From the NCBI GenBank assembly GCA_023386965.1, contig JAEWIR010000038.1, positions 1 through 42,033 of the forward strand: a stretch of DNA of 42,033 nucleotides. Direction: 5' to 3'. The notes under the pieces were generated by a model that made no database searches, was not told the DNA's origin, and worked only from the letters and a program-made list of their open reading frames with translations. Below, piece by piece: positions 22,944-30,534 of this stretch; within the stretch, counting starts at the first letter, position 1, and the number at the start of each line of letters is the position of its first letter. The translations under genes were made by a program, and so were the position numbers. The DNA comes from Bacteroidota bacterium. GTDB lineage: Bacteria; Bacteroidota; Bacteroidia; Flavobacteriales; Weeksellaceae.

Positions 22944-23915
22944 ATGGCATTAACAGACTTGTCAGGGCGTATTGCCATAGGAGTAGATATCGGAGGGACC
23001 AATACCAAATTTGGTTTGGTAAATCACCGTGGAGAAATACTGGCGAAGGGCAGTATGAAAACAGACGTCCATACTGAGGTTGAAGGTTTTATTGATGAAC
23101 TTTACCAAAACCTGGAGCCGCTTATACAGCAAAACGGTGGAATGACAATGATTGAAGGAATAGGTGTAGGAGCTCCTAACGCCAATTACTATAAAGGCAC
23201 GATAGAACATCCGCCAAACCTGAATTGGAAAGGTATTGTTCCTTTTGCTGAACTGATGAGCCATAAATTTGGGAAGCCCTGCACCATGACAAATGATGCT
23301 AATGCGGCGGCGTTAGGCGAGATGATGTACGGAGCAGCGCGCGGTATGCGGGATTTCATTATGATCACTCTGGGAACCGGCGTAGGCGGTGGCATCATTA
23401 CCGGTGGCAGGCTTCTTTACGGGCACGACGGATTTGCCGGCGAGTTAGGCCACACCATTGTAAAGCCAGGCGGTCGGCGCCACTGGAGTACGGGTTCTGA
23501 AGGCAGTCTGGAAGCATATGCCTCAGCAACCGGCATCGCCATTACCGCCAAAAAGATGCGTGCCGAATTCCCGTCTTCATTGCTCAATGAATACTCAGAA
23601 GAGGATATTAATGCGAAAACCGTCTATGACTGCGCCTTAAAAGGCGATGCTACAGCTATAGAAGTGTTCCGGTATACCGGCCAGAAACTGGGCGAAGCCT
23701 TTGCAAATTTTGTAATGTTTTCATCTCCGGAGGCCATACTTTTGTTTGGCGGCGTAATAAAAGCCGGAGATTTTATTCTTAAGCCTGCAAAAGAACATAT
23801 GGAACAGAATCTCCTGCAGGTTTTCCGTAATAAGGTGAAATTGGTACTCAGTGAACTTAGCGAAGCGGATGCTGCTATACTTGGAGCCAGTGCATTAGTC
23901 TGGACCAAGGGATAA
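22944..23915 (+). CDS. ROK-family sugar kinase (glucokinase-like)
   Basis: 323 residues from the chosen start. ROK-type sugar kinase: IAIGVDIGGTNTKFGL (ATP phosphate-1 motif, about 10-25), GVGAPNANYYKG, NDANAAALGE (catalytic Asp118) and LGTGVGGGIITGG (141-155) are present. The ELGH motif (Glu167, His170) that contacts sugar and metal is there, but the following CxCGxxGC zinc motif of many ROK proteins is replaced by TIVKPGGRRHWSTGSEGSLE with no cysteines. No DNA-binding domain precedes it, so it is a kinase rather than a ROK repressor. An upstream GTG/ATG extension exists to 22899, but ATG 22944 (MALTDLSGRIAIGVD) gives the usual N-terminus. It is followed after 9 bp by msrA. Sugar probably glucose; not proven. 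Confidence 0.88.
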   Translation: MALTDLSGRIAIGVDIGGTNTKFGLVNHRGEILAKGSMKTDVHTEVEGFIDELYQNLEPLIQQNGGMTMIEGIGVGAPNANYYKGTIEHPPNLNWKGIVPFAELMSHKFGKPCTMTNDANAAALGEMMYGAARGMRDFIMITLGTGVGGGIITGGRLLYGHDGFAGELGHTIVKPGGRRHWSTGSEGSLEAYASATGIAITAKKMRAEFPSSLLNEYSEEDINAKTVYDCALKGDATAIEVFRYTGQKLGEAFANFVMFSSPEAILLFGGVIKAGDFILKPAKEHMEQNLLQVFRNKVKLVLSELSEADAAILGASALVWTKG

Positions 23916-23924
23916 TTTACAGTC

Positions 23925-24578
23925 ATGGAAAAAATACTTTTTTTTGTAATCAGTTTAATCATCATTTCCTGTAACGGGCAGGAAGACAAAACCCTTAATA
24001 ATAAAACCAAAAAAATGGATAGTAACAGAAAAATGGAGCAACTTGTATTTGGCGGCGGATGTTTCTGGTGTGTAGAAAGCTGTTTCAATATGCTGAATGG
24101 TGTAGAATCTGCAATTTCCGGATATTCCGGGGGTCATAAAGACCATCCCACTTATGAAGAAGTCTCTACCGGAGAAACCGGACATGCAGAAGTGGTACAG
24201 ATTAATTACGATCCCACTGTGATTTCATACGAGCAGCTCATGGAAGTGTTTTTTTTCCTTCATGATCCCACCCAGCTTAACCGTCAGGGAAATGACGTCG
24301 GTACTCAGTACCGTTCGGTAATCTTCTATAAGGACGAGGCGGAAAAAGCCAAAGCTCAGGCTGCTATTGAACTTTCTGAAAGGTCAGGAAAATGGAACGG
24401 TAAATATGTTACTGAACTTGCTCCGTTGGAAAAGTTCTGGACTGCAGAGAGTTATCATCAGGGATATTACAATCAGAATCCTAATCAGCCTTACTGCTCA
24501 GCAGTTGTAGGACCCAAGATCCAGAAATTCAAAAAATATTTTGGCGAAAAAGGTTGGCTGGAAGCAGAAGCTCAATAA
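23925..24578 (+). CDS. msrA: Peptide-methionine (S)-S-oxide reductase, lipoprotein form
   Basis: 217 residues. Reduces methionine-S-sulfoxide in oxidised proteins. The N-terminus MEKILFFVISLIIISC is a lipoprotein signal with Cys16 as acylation site, so the product should be an envelope lipoprotein. GCFWC (Cys46 nucleophile) and the GYSGGH, THAEVVQ-type (here GHAEVVQINYDP), GTQYRS and YHQGYY motifs are intact, and YCSAVV carries a likely resolving cysteine. Downstream starts at Met31 (24015) and Met37 (24033) would make a cytosolic enzyme; Met31 follows an A-rich stretch like other starts here. Nine bp after the ROK kinase stop, so probably co-transcribed. A strong convergent terminator follows. 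Confidence 0.95.
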   Translation: MEKILFFVISLIIISCNGQEDKTLNNKTKKMDSNRKMEQLVFGGGCFWCVESCFNMLNGVESAISGYSGGHKDHPTYEEVSTGETGHAEVVQINYDPTVISYEQLMEVFFFLHDPTQLNRQGNDVGTQYRSVIFYKDEAEKAKAQAAIELSERSGKWNGKYVTELAPLEKFWTAESYHQGYYNQNPNQPYCSAVVGPKIQKFKKYFGEKGWLEAEAQ

Positions 24579-24581
24579 TGA

Positions 24582-24614
24582 AAATGGCGAAGTTAATTTC
24601 GTCGCCATTTTTTT
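24582..24614. terminator. Terminator between msrA and the GNAT gene
   Basis: AAATGGCGA (24582-24590), 11-nt loop, TCGCCATTT (24602-24610), then TTTT. Nine perfect pairs, with an A-run on the other side (AAAA) so it can act on both convergent units. Confidence 0.85.
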
Positions 24615-24621
24615 AAACTAT

Positions 24622-25071
24622 TTACCCTTTCACCATTTCGGTGTGCGGAATATCGTCTTCCAGGTATTTCCTGCCTGTATCTTCGAAACCCAAATCACCA
24701 TAAAACTTCAGCAGATAATCCTGAGCTGAAATACGGATGGCGGATGTTCGGTAGCGTGCTTCAATTGTGTTGATGGCGAATTTCATCAGAACCTTGCCCA
24801 GTTTCAGCTTTCGGTAGTTCTGTGTGGTAAGGACCCTTCCAATGGAAGCTTCAGGATATTTGACAGCAGGTTGAAATATCCGGCAGTAGGCCGCAATTTC
24901 ACCATTCTTCACTGCCCACAGATGTAAAGCCTGCTGGTCGTACCCATCCAGGTCAGGATAGGGACATACCTGTTCTACCACAAATACGTCTACCCGCGCT
25001 TTGATCAGCGCGTACAGTTCGGCGGCCGTCAGTTCATCAAATGATTTTACCGTCCAGATGATATCATTCAT
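24622..25071 (-). CDS. GNAT family N-acetyltransferase (ElaA-like)
   Basis: 149 residues from the chosen start. GNAT fold; the pattern ELYALIKARVDVFVVEQVCPYPDLDGYDQQALHLWA is the ElaA signature (start of fold with VFVVEQ and Y-D-D-Q/H-L). IGRVLTTQNYRKLKLGKVLM is the acetyl-CoA pyrophosphate loop region (R/Q-x-x-G/K-x-G/K type), and RISAQDYLLKFYGDLGFEDTGRKYLEDDIPH closes the fold. The substrate of ElaA-like proteins is not known. An upstream frame runs to 25137, but it would overlap engB extensively; ATG at 25071 (MNDIIWTVKSF) overlaps the engB stop by only 8 bp, which indicates translational coupling. Confidence 0.88.
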   Translation of the reverse strand: MNDIIWTVKSFDELTAAELYALIKARVDVFVVEQVCPYPDLDGYDQQALHLWAVKNGEIAAYCRIFQPAVKYPEASIGRVLTTQNYRKLKLGKVLMKFAINTIEARYRTSAIRISAQDYLLKFYGDLGFEDTGRKYLEDDIPHTEMVKG

Positions 25072-25687
25072 CAAACCTGATTTTATTTTTTTTAAGATAG
25101 TCGTTGGTCTTTGAAATGTTTTTAAGCAGTTCCGCACAACCTTCTTTTTTCTCTGCTGAAGTGATAAAGATAGGTGGCAGTTCCTCCCAGGACTCTAGCA
25201 GTTTGGCCTTGTAATCCTCAACATTTTTTACTGCTGCATTGGGCCGGAGTTTGTCGGCTTTTGTAAAGACAATTGAAAACGGTACACCACTTTCGCCGCA
25301 CCATTCCATAAATTCCAGGTCAATCTGCTGAGGCGTATGGCGCACATCCACGAGCACATACAGGTTCACGAGGTTTTTGCGGTTCAGGATATAATTGGTA
25401 TTGAGTTTTTCAAAATCCTTACGCATTACTTTGGAAACGCGGGCGTAACCGTAACCGGGCAAATCGGTTAGGAACCATTCTTCGTTCACGATAAAATGGT
25501 TAATCAGCTGTGTTTTCCCGGGCGTTTGCGAAGTCTTGGCCAGGTCTTTATGGTTCATCAGCGCATTGATCAGTGAAGACTTTCCCACATTGGAGCGGCC
25601 TATGAAAGCATATTCTGGCAAAGTGGGTTCCGGGCAGTCCTGCCATTTTTGCGAGCTCTTAACAAACTCAACAGTTTTGATAATCAT
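25064..25687 (-). CDS. engB: Ribosome biogenesis GTPase EngB/YihA/YsxC
   Basis: Translational GTPase of the TrmE-Era-EngA-EngB-Septin-like group needed for 50S ribosome assembly; it is essential in many bacteria. 207 residues. G1 GRSNVGKSS (30-38), PGKTQLINHF (G2 area), DLPGYGYA (G3), FTKADK (G4) and ITSAEKKEG (G5 area) are all in place. Start ATG at 25687. The stop TGA (25066-25064) overlaps the GNAT start by 8 bp. The terminator of the upstream alpha/beta hydrolase lies only about 10 bp before the start codon, so engB either uses a promoter within that gap or depends on read-through. Identity is secure. Confidence 0.95.
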   Translation of the reverse strand: MIIKTVEFVKSSQKWQDCPEPTLPEYAFIGRSNVGKSSLINALMNHKDLAKTSQTPGKTQLINHFIVNEEWFLTDLPGYGYARVSKVMRKDFEKLNTNYILNRKNLVNLYVLVDVRHTPQQIDLEFMEWCGESGVPFSIVFTKADKLRPNAAVKNVEDYKAKLLESWEELPPIFITSAEKKEGCAELLKNISKTNDYLKKNKIRFDE

Positions 25688-25697
25688 ATCTATAATT

Positions 25698-25727
25698 TAA
25701 AAAAAAATGGAAGTTGATCACTTCCAT
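25698..25727 (-). terminator. Terminator of the alpha/beta hydrolase gene (minus strand)
   Basis: ATGGAAGT (25707-25714), loop TGATC, ACTTCCAT (25720-25727); read on the minus strand the stem is followed by nine T. Eight perfect pairs. It ends about 10 bp before the engB start. Confidence 0.8.
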
Positions 25728-25737
25728 ATATAATTCC

Positions 25738-26499
25738 TTACTCCCTGCTCTTCAGCCAGTCATAAAGGATTTCATTAAAAGATTCCGGTTTCTCCATCAT
25801 TGCGGCATGGCCACACTTGTCAATCCAGAAAAGGTCGGAGTCAGGAATAAGCCTGTCCATTTCAATGGCAACCTCCGGCGGAGTTACGTTGTCCTGTTTA
25901 CCCCAGATAATGCAGGTAGGTGTCGTAATCTTATGTAATTCCGGCTCCATATTGTGTTTGATAGCGCTGCGGGCAAGCATCACAGTCTTAATGCCTTTGC
26001 TGCGGTCGTTCACTACAGAAAATACCTCATCCACTAAATCTTCAGTAGCTACGGAAGGGTCATAAAAGACTTCTTCTGCCTTTTTACGGATATAGTCGCG
26101 GTCATTTTTTCGCGGAAAACTGTCTCCGAAGGAGCGTTCATACAAACCCGAACTTCCGGTCAGTACTAAATAGCGTACAAGTTCCGGTCGGGAGAGCGTA
26201 AGTATAAGGCCAACATGGCCGCCCATGGAATTGCCTATCACAATTGCCGGTTCGCCAACTTCCTCCTCGATGAATTTGGCGACGAATTTGGCCAGACTGG
26301 AGAGGTTGGTATTTAGAATCGGTAAATCGTATATAGGTAGGTTAGGAAAATAAACCCTGTAACCACGTTTTGAGAAAAAATCAATAAGCAGCGTAAAATT
26401 GCTTAAACCACCCATCAGTCCCTGCAGAAGCACAATAGGTTTGCCCTCGCCCTCCTGAATGAAGGTAAATTTTTTCTTCTTTTTCGTTTTAAAAATCAT
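25738..26499 (-). CDS. Alpha/beta-hydrolase
   Basis: 253 residues, soluble with a Lys-rich start (MIFKTKKKKKFTFIQ). Catalytic triad visible: nucleophile Ser91 in GNSMGG, acid Asp in IIWGKQDNVTP and His in IDKCGHAAMMEKP. The oxyanion-type LLQGLMGG segment follows the first strand. The family covers esterases, epoxide hydrolases and C-C hydrolases; the sequence does not fix the substrate. It has its own -7 box upstream (26526-26519) and a terminator downstream (25698-25727), so it is a single-gene unit divergent from the dcw cluster. Confidence 0.88.
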   Translation of the reverse strand: MIFKTKKKKKFTFIQEGEGKPIVLLQGLMGGLSNFTLLIDFFSKRGYRVYFPNLPIYDLPILNTNLSSLAKFVAKFIEEEVGEPAIVIGNSMGGHVGLILTLSRPELVRYLVLTGSSGLYERSFGDSFPRKNDRDYIRKKAEEVFYDPSVATEDLVDEVFSVVNDRSKGIKTVMLARSAIKHNMEPELHKITTPTCIIWGKQDNVTPPEVAIEMDRLIPDSDLFWIDKCGHAAMMEKPESFNEILYDWLKSRE

Positions 26500-26518
26500 A
26501 GATTTTGTTCAGTATCTG

Positions 26519-26526
26519 CAAAATTA
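26519..26526 (-). promoter_or_regulatory. -7 box for the alpha/beta hydrolase gene
   Basis: TAATTTTG on the minus strand, ending 19 bp before the ATG at 26499. No clear -33 TTTG. The rest of the 260-bp gap up to mraZ (26527-26697) shows no other gene or repeat to me. Confidence 0.45.
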
Positions 26527-26697
26527 CGAAATACAACGGTGGTGCCGAATAATTCATAACATTTTATAAAAATAATCTTTTATTCTGAAATCGGAACTCC
26601 AGGCCCCTGAAATTTGAAGGGAATTCATAAGAATTTTCCAACTGCTTTTATTACAGTTACTTCCGCTTTACCTGACGCGTCTTCAAAAGTTATACAC

Positions 26698-26734
26698 AAT
26701 AAGGCAAAAAGTGGTAGAAAGTGGGAATTTTTGG
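26698..26734 (+). promoter_or_regulatory. Putative MraZ operator (10-bp-spaced direct repeats)
   Basis: Seven-base units ending in GG recur every 10 bp: AATAAGG (26698-26704), AAAGTGG (26708-26714), AAAGTGG (26718-26724), TTTTTGG (26728-26734). The middle two match the AAAGTGK-N3 repeats reported for MraZ of Mollicutes and the TGGGN-N5 repeats of E. coli MraZ. They occupy the -33 region of the predicted mraZ promoter (-7 box at 26746-26753), a placement expected for autorepression. The functional claim is inference. Confidence 0.6.
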
Positions 26735-26745
26735 AAATAAATATA

Positions 26746-26753
26746 TAATTTTG
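26746..26753 (+). promoter_or_regulatory. -7 box of the dcw operon promoter
   Basis: TAATTTTG, exact to TAnnTTTG, ending 6 bp before the mraZ ATG at 26760. The predicted transcription start is at or next to the start codon. The -33 region coincides with the putative MraZ repeats. Confidence 0.55.
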
Positions 26754-26759
26754 TCCCAA

Positions 26760-27227
26760 ATGAATAGTTTCATAGGAACATATGAATGTAAAATTGACGA
26801 CAAAGGCCGTCTGAAGTTACCTGCATCGCTCGCGAAGCAGATGGATGACTTTGGGGGTGATGCTTTTGTGGTGAAGCGTTCTGTGTTCCAGCCCTGCCTG
26901 GAGGTGTACCCCATGAAGGTCTGGGAGAAACTGATGGTGAAGATAAACCGTCTGAACCGTTTTCAGAAAAAAAACGCTGATTTTATCCGCAGTTTTACGG
27001 CCGGATTAAAGACGGTGGAGCCCGATACTGCAGGCAGACTGCAGATTTCAAGAGATCTTGCCCTCTTTGCCGGTCTAACCAAAGAGGTCGTAATTACGAG
27101 TGCCGGCGAACTGTTCGAAATATGGGACAAGGAGGCCTACGAGAAAGTGATTGTTACAACAGAAGCCGATTTCGCAAGTCTTGCGGAAGAAGTGATGGGC
27201 GATATCAGTTTCGACGAAGAAATTTAA
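26760..27227 (+). CDS. mraZ: Transcriptional regulator/cell-division protein MraZ
   Basis: 155-residue, SpoVT/AbrB-like DNA-binding protein with a double fold that forms ring-shaped oligomers and represses the dcw operon in characterised species. The first half SFIGTYECKIDDKGRLKLPASL and the second half GLKTVEPDTAGRLQISRDLALFAG each contain the conserved D/E-x-x-GR signature. ATG at 26760 gives MNSFIGTYECKIDDKGR, the family N-terminus; the longer frame from a GTG at 26721 would run through the operator and -7 box and is rejected. It is the first gene of the cluster, 17 bp before rsmH. Confidence 0.96.
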   Translation: MNSFIGTYECKIDDKGRLKLPASLAKQMDDFGGDAFVVKRSVFQPCLEVYPMKVWEKLMVKINRLNRFQKKNADFIRSFTAGLKTVEPDTAGRLQISRDLALFAGLTKEVVITSAGELFEIWDKEAYEKVIVTTEADFASLAEEVMGDISFDEEI

Positions 27228-27244
27228 CAACAGAATTTTAATCA

Positions 27245-28138
27245 ATGTATCATAATCCCGTCCTTCTTAAGCAGAGCGTAGATGATTTGGTCACCCGTCC
27301 AGACGGTATTTATGTGGACTGTACTTTCGGTGGTGGCGGCCACTCCAGGGAAATCCTGAGCCGGCTCTCGCCAAAGGGCAGGCTTTTCAGCTTTGACCAG
27401 GACCTGGATGCGCTTAAAAACAATATTGAGGACGACCGCTTTACATTGGTTAATCAGAATTTCCGCTATCTGGAAAATTCCCTGATGCTTTACGGTATTT
27501 CCCAGGTGGATGGCGTGCTGGCAGATTTAGGAGTGTCGTCCCATCAGTTTGATGCCGCCGAGAGAGGTTTTTCCACAAGAAGCGATGCACCTTTGGACAT
27601 GAGGATGAATGTCCTGCAGCAGCTGGATGCCCGTGCAGTGATTAATGATTACGAGGAAGAGCATCTTGCCGATATTTTTTATCATTATGGTGAACTGCGG
27701 GAAGCCCGCCGGTTGGCCCGCGAGATTGTTCATCACCGAAAAATAAAAAGAATTGAAACTACTGAAGATCTGAAGAGGGTGTTCAGTTATATCCCTCAGT
27801 TTAAGCAGAATAAGTTCTTTGCGCAGCTGTTTCAGGCGGTGCGGATTGAGGTAAATCAGGAACTGGAAGTGCTGAAAGATATGCTGCAGCAGGCCTATTC
27901 GGTATTGAAGCCCGGCGGACGTCTGGTTGTAATCTCTTATCATTCTCTGGAAGACCGGCTGGTAAAGCGTTTTCTGAAGAATGGGATGTTTGAAGGTGAG
28001 CCAGCCCGGGATATTTACGGCAATTACAGTAAAACATTTGAACTGCTGAAAAGCAAAGCCACTGTTCCCGACGGTGCGGAAATAGAAACGAACTCGCGTG
28101 CGAGAAGTGCAAAAATGAGAACCGGAATAAAACTCTGA
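27245..28138 (+). CDS. rsmH: 16S rRNA (cytosine1402-N4)-methyltransferase
   Basis: Also called MraW. Adds the N4-methyl group to C1402 of 16S rRNA in the P-site using S-adenosylmethionine. 297 residues. MYHNPVLLKQSVDDLV is the standard start; the cofactor site VDCTFGGGGHSREIL, LADLGVSSHQFD and ERGFSTRSDAPLDMRM follow, and the C-terminal VVISYHSLEDRLVKRF and NSRARSAKMR are characteristic. It follows mraZ by 17 bp and precedes the ftsL-like gene by 23 bp in the usual dcw order. Confidence 0.97.
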   Translation: MYHNPVLLKQSVDDLVTRPDGIYVDCTFGGGGHSREILSRLSPKGRLFSFDQDLDALKNNIEDDRFTLVNQNFRYLENSLMLYGISQVDGVLADLGVSSHQFDAAERGFSTRSDAPLDMRMNVLQQLDARAVINDYEEEHLADIFYHYGELREARRLAREIVHHRKIKRIETTEDLKRVFSYIPQFKQNKFFAQLFQAVRIEVNQELEVLKDMLQQAYSVLKPGGRLVVISYHSLEDRLVKRFLKNGMFEGEPARDIYGNYSKTFELLKSKATVPDGAEIETNSRARSAKMRTGIKL

Positions 28139-28161
28139 GTCTAACTCAGGCATAGATAATA

Positions 28162-28527
28162 TTGGCAAAGAAAACAGCATATAAACCTCAGAAGAAACTG
28201 ACCTTTATTGATTTGATAAAGGGAAACTTCCTGAACCGTGATGAGATTAAGACTCATTACCGGTATTTCCTTCTGTTGTTTGTGCTGATGATGATAATGA
28301 TTTACAGTAATCACCTTGTAAATCAGAAAATTGAAATTGTAAACGAACTCAAGGAGCAGACCGAAGAATATAAATCGAGGAACGCCTATGCCCAAAGCCG
28401 GCTGATTAAAGTGAAGATGGAATCCCAGTTGGGTAAGGAAATGATCCAGGATTCTCTTTTACCGCTGGAAAGCCATCCTCACAAATTATTGATAAAACTG
28501 GACAGTAGCTATGCAAAAGCAGAGTGA
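28162..28527 (+). CDS. ftsL: FtsL-like division protein
   Basis: 121-residue bitopic membrane protein. Cytosolic basic N-terminus (AKKTAYKPQKKLTFIDLIKG), one transmembrane helix at about 34-53 (YRYFLLLFVLMMIMIYSN), then a Lys/Glu-rich coiled-coil-like periplasmic part (KIEIVNELKEQTEEYKSR). Size, topology and position between rsmH and ftsI fit FtsL, which joins FtsB/FtsQ and FtsI/FtsW at the division site; sequence similarity across phyla is low, so the name rests on context. The start must be TTG at 28162: in-frame codons upstream reach a TAG at 28153 without an ATG or GTG. It overlaps ftsI by 17 bp, indicating translational coupling. Confidence 0.85.
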   Translation: MAKKTAYKPQKKLTFIDLIKGNFLNRDEIKTHYRYFLLLFVLMMIMIYSNHLVNQKIEIVNELKEQTEEYKSRNAYAQSRLIKVKMESQLGKEMIQDSLLPLESHPHKLLIKLDSSYAKAE

Positions 28528-30499
28528 TTTTGACAGAAAAAGACGTAAGACGTTAAGATGGGGCTACCTATTTGCATTGGTGGCATTTCTTGTCTTTGGC
28601 CTTTTTCTTATACGCATCCTGATCCTGCAGAATACCAATGTGGAGGCAATTAAAGAAGATTATATCAGCAAAAATTACAGAGAGGCCAAGCTAAAAGCCG
28701 CGCGCGGAAACCTTTACGCTGCAGACGGTTCCATACTTGCCACCACCGTAATGCGTTACGATATCTATATTGACTTTAAGGTTATCCGCGACAGTGTTTA
28801 CAGCAATAATATAGGAGCGCTTACGGACTCGCTTAATGTCATGTTTGGCAAGCCCAGGAATATTTACCGTCAGCGTTTTGATGAGCAGCGCCGGAAAAAA
28901 AACCAATATTATGCGCTGGTAAAAGGACTTGATTTCGATCAATATGACCGTATCCGTAAGTTTCCGATTTTTAACCGCGGCAAGAACCGTGGCGGATTTA
29001 TTGTAGACCGGAAGTTCAAACGTGAACTGGCTACCACCGAAATTGGCGCCGGGACCATAGGAATGGATAATGGTCAGTACAAATCCGGACTGGAAGCCGC
29101 TTTTTCAAAATATCTTTCGGGTACAGACGGCACAAGGCTGGAACAGCGTGTAAATTCCAGTCAGTGGAAGCCTATTGACTTTTGGAAGGCCATTGAACCT
29201 GTAGACGGACACGATGTCTTCACCACGCTTGATCTTCGCATTCAGGATATTGCGCATTCAGCTCTGGAGAAGCAACTTATCAAGTTTGACGCTCATCACG
29301 GCAGTGTTCTCGTAATGGAAGTGGCTACAGGTAAAGTGCGTGCCATGGTGAACCTTACGCGTACAGAACCCGGAACCTACGTGGATTCCTATAATTATAT
29401 TCTGAAGGACGGAATTGAGCCCGGCTCTACTTTCAAGACTGTATCTCTGCTGGCTGCAATGGACGATGGTTTCATCACCGAAAAATCTACAGTGAATGTG
29501 GGCAATGGAGTCTGGACCTATGCCGGACAGCGTATTTCTGACGGGCACGGTGGAGGTACCTACGAAATTAGTGATGTATTGGCCAAATCCAGCAACGTGG
29601 GAACCGCAAAATTGATTACACAGCATTACGCGGATAATCCCCAAATCTTCCTGAATCATCTGAAAAGGTGGAAGATGTTCGATAAGATGGATATTGAACT
29701 CCCGGGTGTCACAAAGCCATCCATCGTTACTCCGGAACATAAAAGATGGAATGCGGCCACGCTGGCTTCAATTTCCTATGGATATTCTACCAACTTCAAC
29801 CTGCTGCAGCTTTCTACCTTTTATAATGGCGTTGCCAATAAAGGAACCATGCTGAAACCCCTTTTTATCGACAGGATAATGAAGGACGGAAAAGTGGTGT
29901 ACGAAGCTAAACCGGAAGTGATGGTGAAGAAAATGGCATCGCCGGAAGCGATCTCCATGATGACAAGCGCGCTTACAAAGGCTGTTGAAAAAGGTACCGC
30001 CAGAAGCATCTTTACGCCCAATCTTAAAATGGCCGGAAAAACCGGAACCGCCAGATTTGAATACTGGTTGCCGGGGCCCATGAAATACAGAGCCTCTTTT
30101 GCAGGTTTTTACCCTGCGGATAATCCTAAGTACACCTGCTATGTGATGGTAGACCAGCCGGATAATTCCAAAGGTTTCTACGGTGGGGTGGTTTCGGCTC
30201 CAGTATTTAAAGAGATTGCGGGAAAGACTTTTCTCAAGACGCCCCAGAATATTGAACAGTCCATGCTGGTGGACCGTAAGGTTGATCTTTCAAAAATGAC
30301 TGCCCGCAATGTAAAGGTGGATTTCACTGACGGCAGGATGCCTGCCCTTGTAGGTCTAATAGGCAAGAATGTCATTCCACAGCTGGAAAATGCCGGTTAC
30401 CGGGTTGATTATAAAGGTGTAGGGAAAGTCAGGGAGCAGTTCCCGGAAGTGGGTGCTGTCATCGGCAAAAATCAGAAAGTTTACCTCACTCTGCAATAA
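28511..30499 (+). CDS. ftsI: Division-specific penicillin-binding protein (PBP3/FtsI) with PASTA domain
   Basis: Class B transpeptidase that cross-links septal peptidoglycan with FtsW. 662 residues: short cytosolic start, one transmembrane helix at about 19-38 (YLFALVAFLVFGLFLIRIL), the pedestal/dimerisation region with RGNLYAADGSILATT, then the transpeptidase domain with SxxK Ser306-Thr-Phe-Lys309 (EPGSTFKT), SxN Ser360-Ser-Asn362 and KTG Lys510-Thr-Gly512. The last ~55 residues (MPALVGLIGKNVIPQLENAG onward) form one PASTA domain, common in Bacteroidota and absent from E. coli FtsI. Start ATG at 28511 lies inside the ftsL 3' end. Very secure. Confidence 0.96.
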   Translation: MQKQSDFDRKRRKTLRWGYLFALVAFLVFGLFLIRILILQNTNVEAIKEDYISKNYREAKLKAARGNLYAADGSILATTVMRYDIYIDFKVIRDSVYSNNIGALTDSLNVMFGKPRNIYRQRFDEQRRKKNQYYALVKGLDFDQYDRIRKFPIFNRGKNRGGFIVDRKFKRELATTEIGAGTIGMDNGQYKSGLEAAFSKYLSGTDGTRLEQRVNSSQWKPIDFWKAIEPVDGHDVFTTLDLRIQDIAHSALEKQLIKFDAHHGSVLVMEVATGKVRAMVNLTRTEPGTYVDSYNYILKDGIEPGSTFKTVSLLAAMDDGFITEKSTVNVGNGVWTYAGQRISDGHGGGTYEISDVLAKSSNVGTAKLITQHYADNPQIFLNHLKRWKMFDKMDIELPGVTKPSIVTPEHKRWNAATLASISYGYSTNFNLLQLSTFYNGVANKGTMLKPLFIDRIMKDGKVVYEAKPEVMVKKMASPEAISMMTSALTKAVEKGTARSIFTPNLKMAGKTGTARFEYWLPGPMKYRASFAGFYPADNPKYTCYVMVDQPDNSKGFYGGVVSAPVFKEIAGKTFLKTPQNIEQSMLVDRKVDLSKMTARNVKVDFTDGRMPALVGLIGKNVIPQLENAGYRVDYKGVGKVREQFPEVGAVIGKNQKVYLTLQ

Positions 30500-30534
30500 G
30501 AATAAAAAAAACGCCGTACACAGGCAGATAGCTC

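Noticed and set aside
26721..26759. Extended mraZ start at GTG 26721
   Set aside because: Would place the coding region over the repeat array and -7 box; the family N-terminus begins at the ATG 26760.
27527..28180. 217-codon minus-strand open frame over rsmH
   Set aside because: Antisense to conserved RsmH sequence; no supporting signal.
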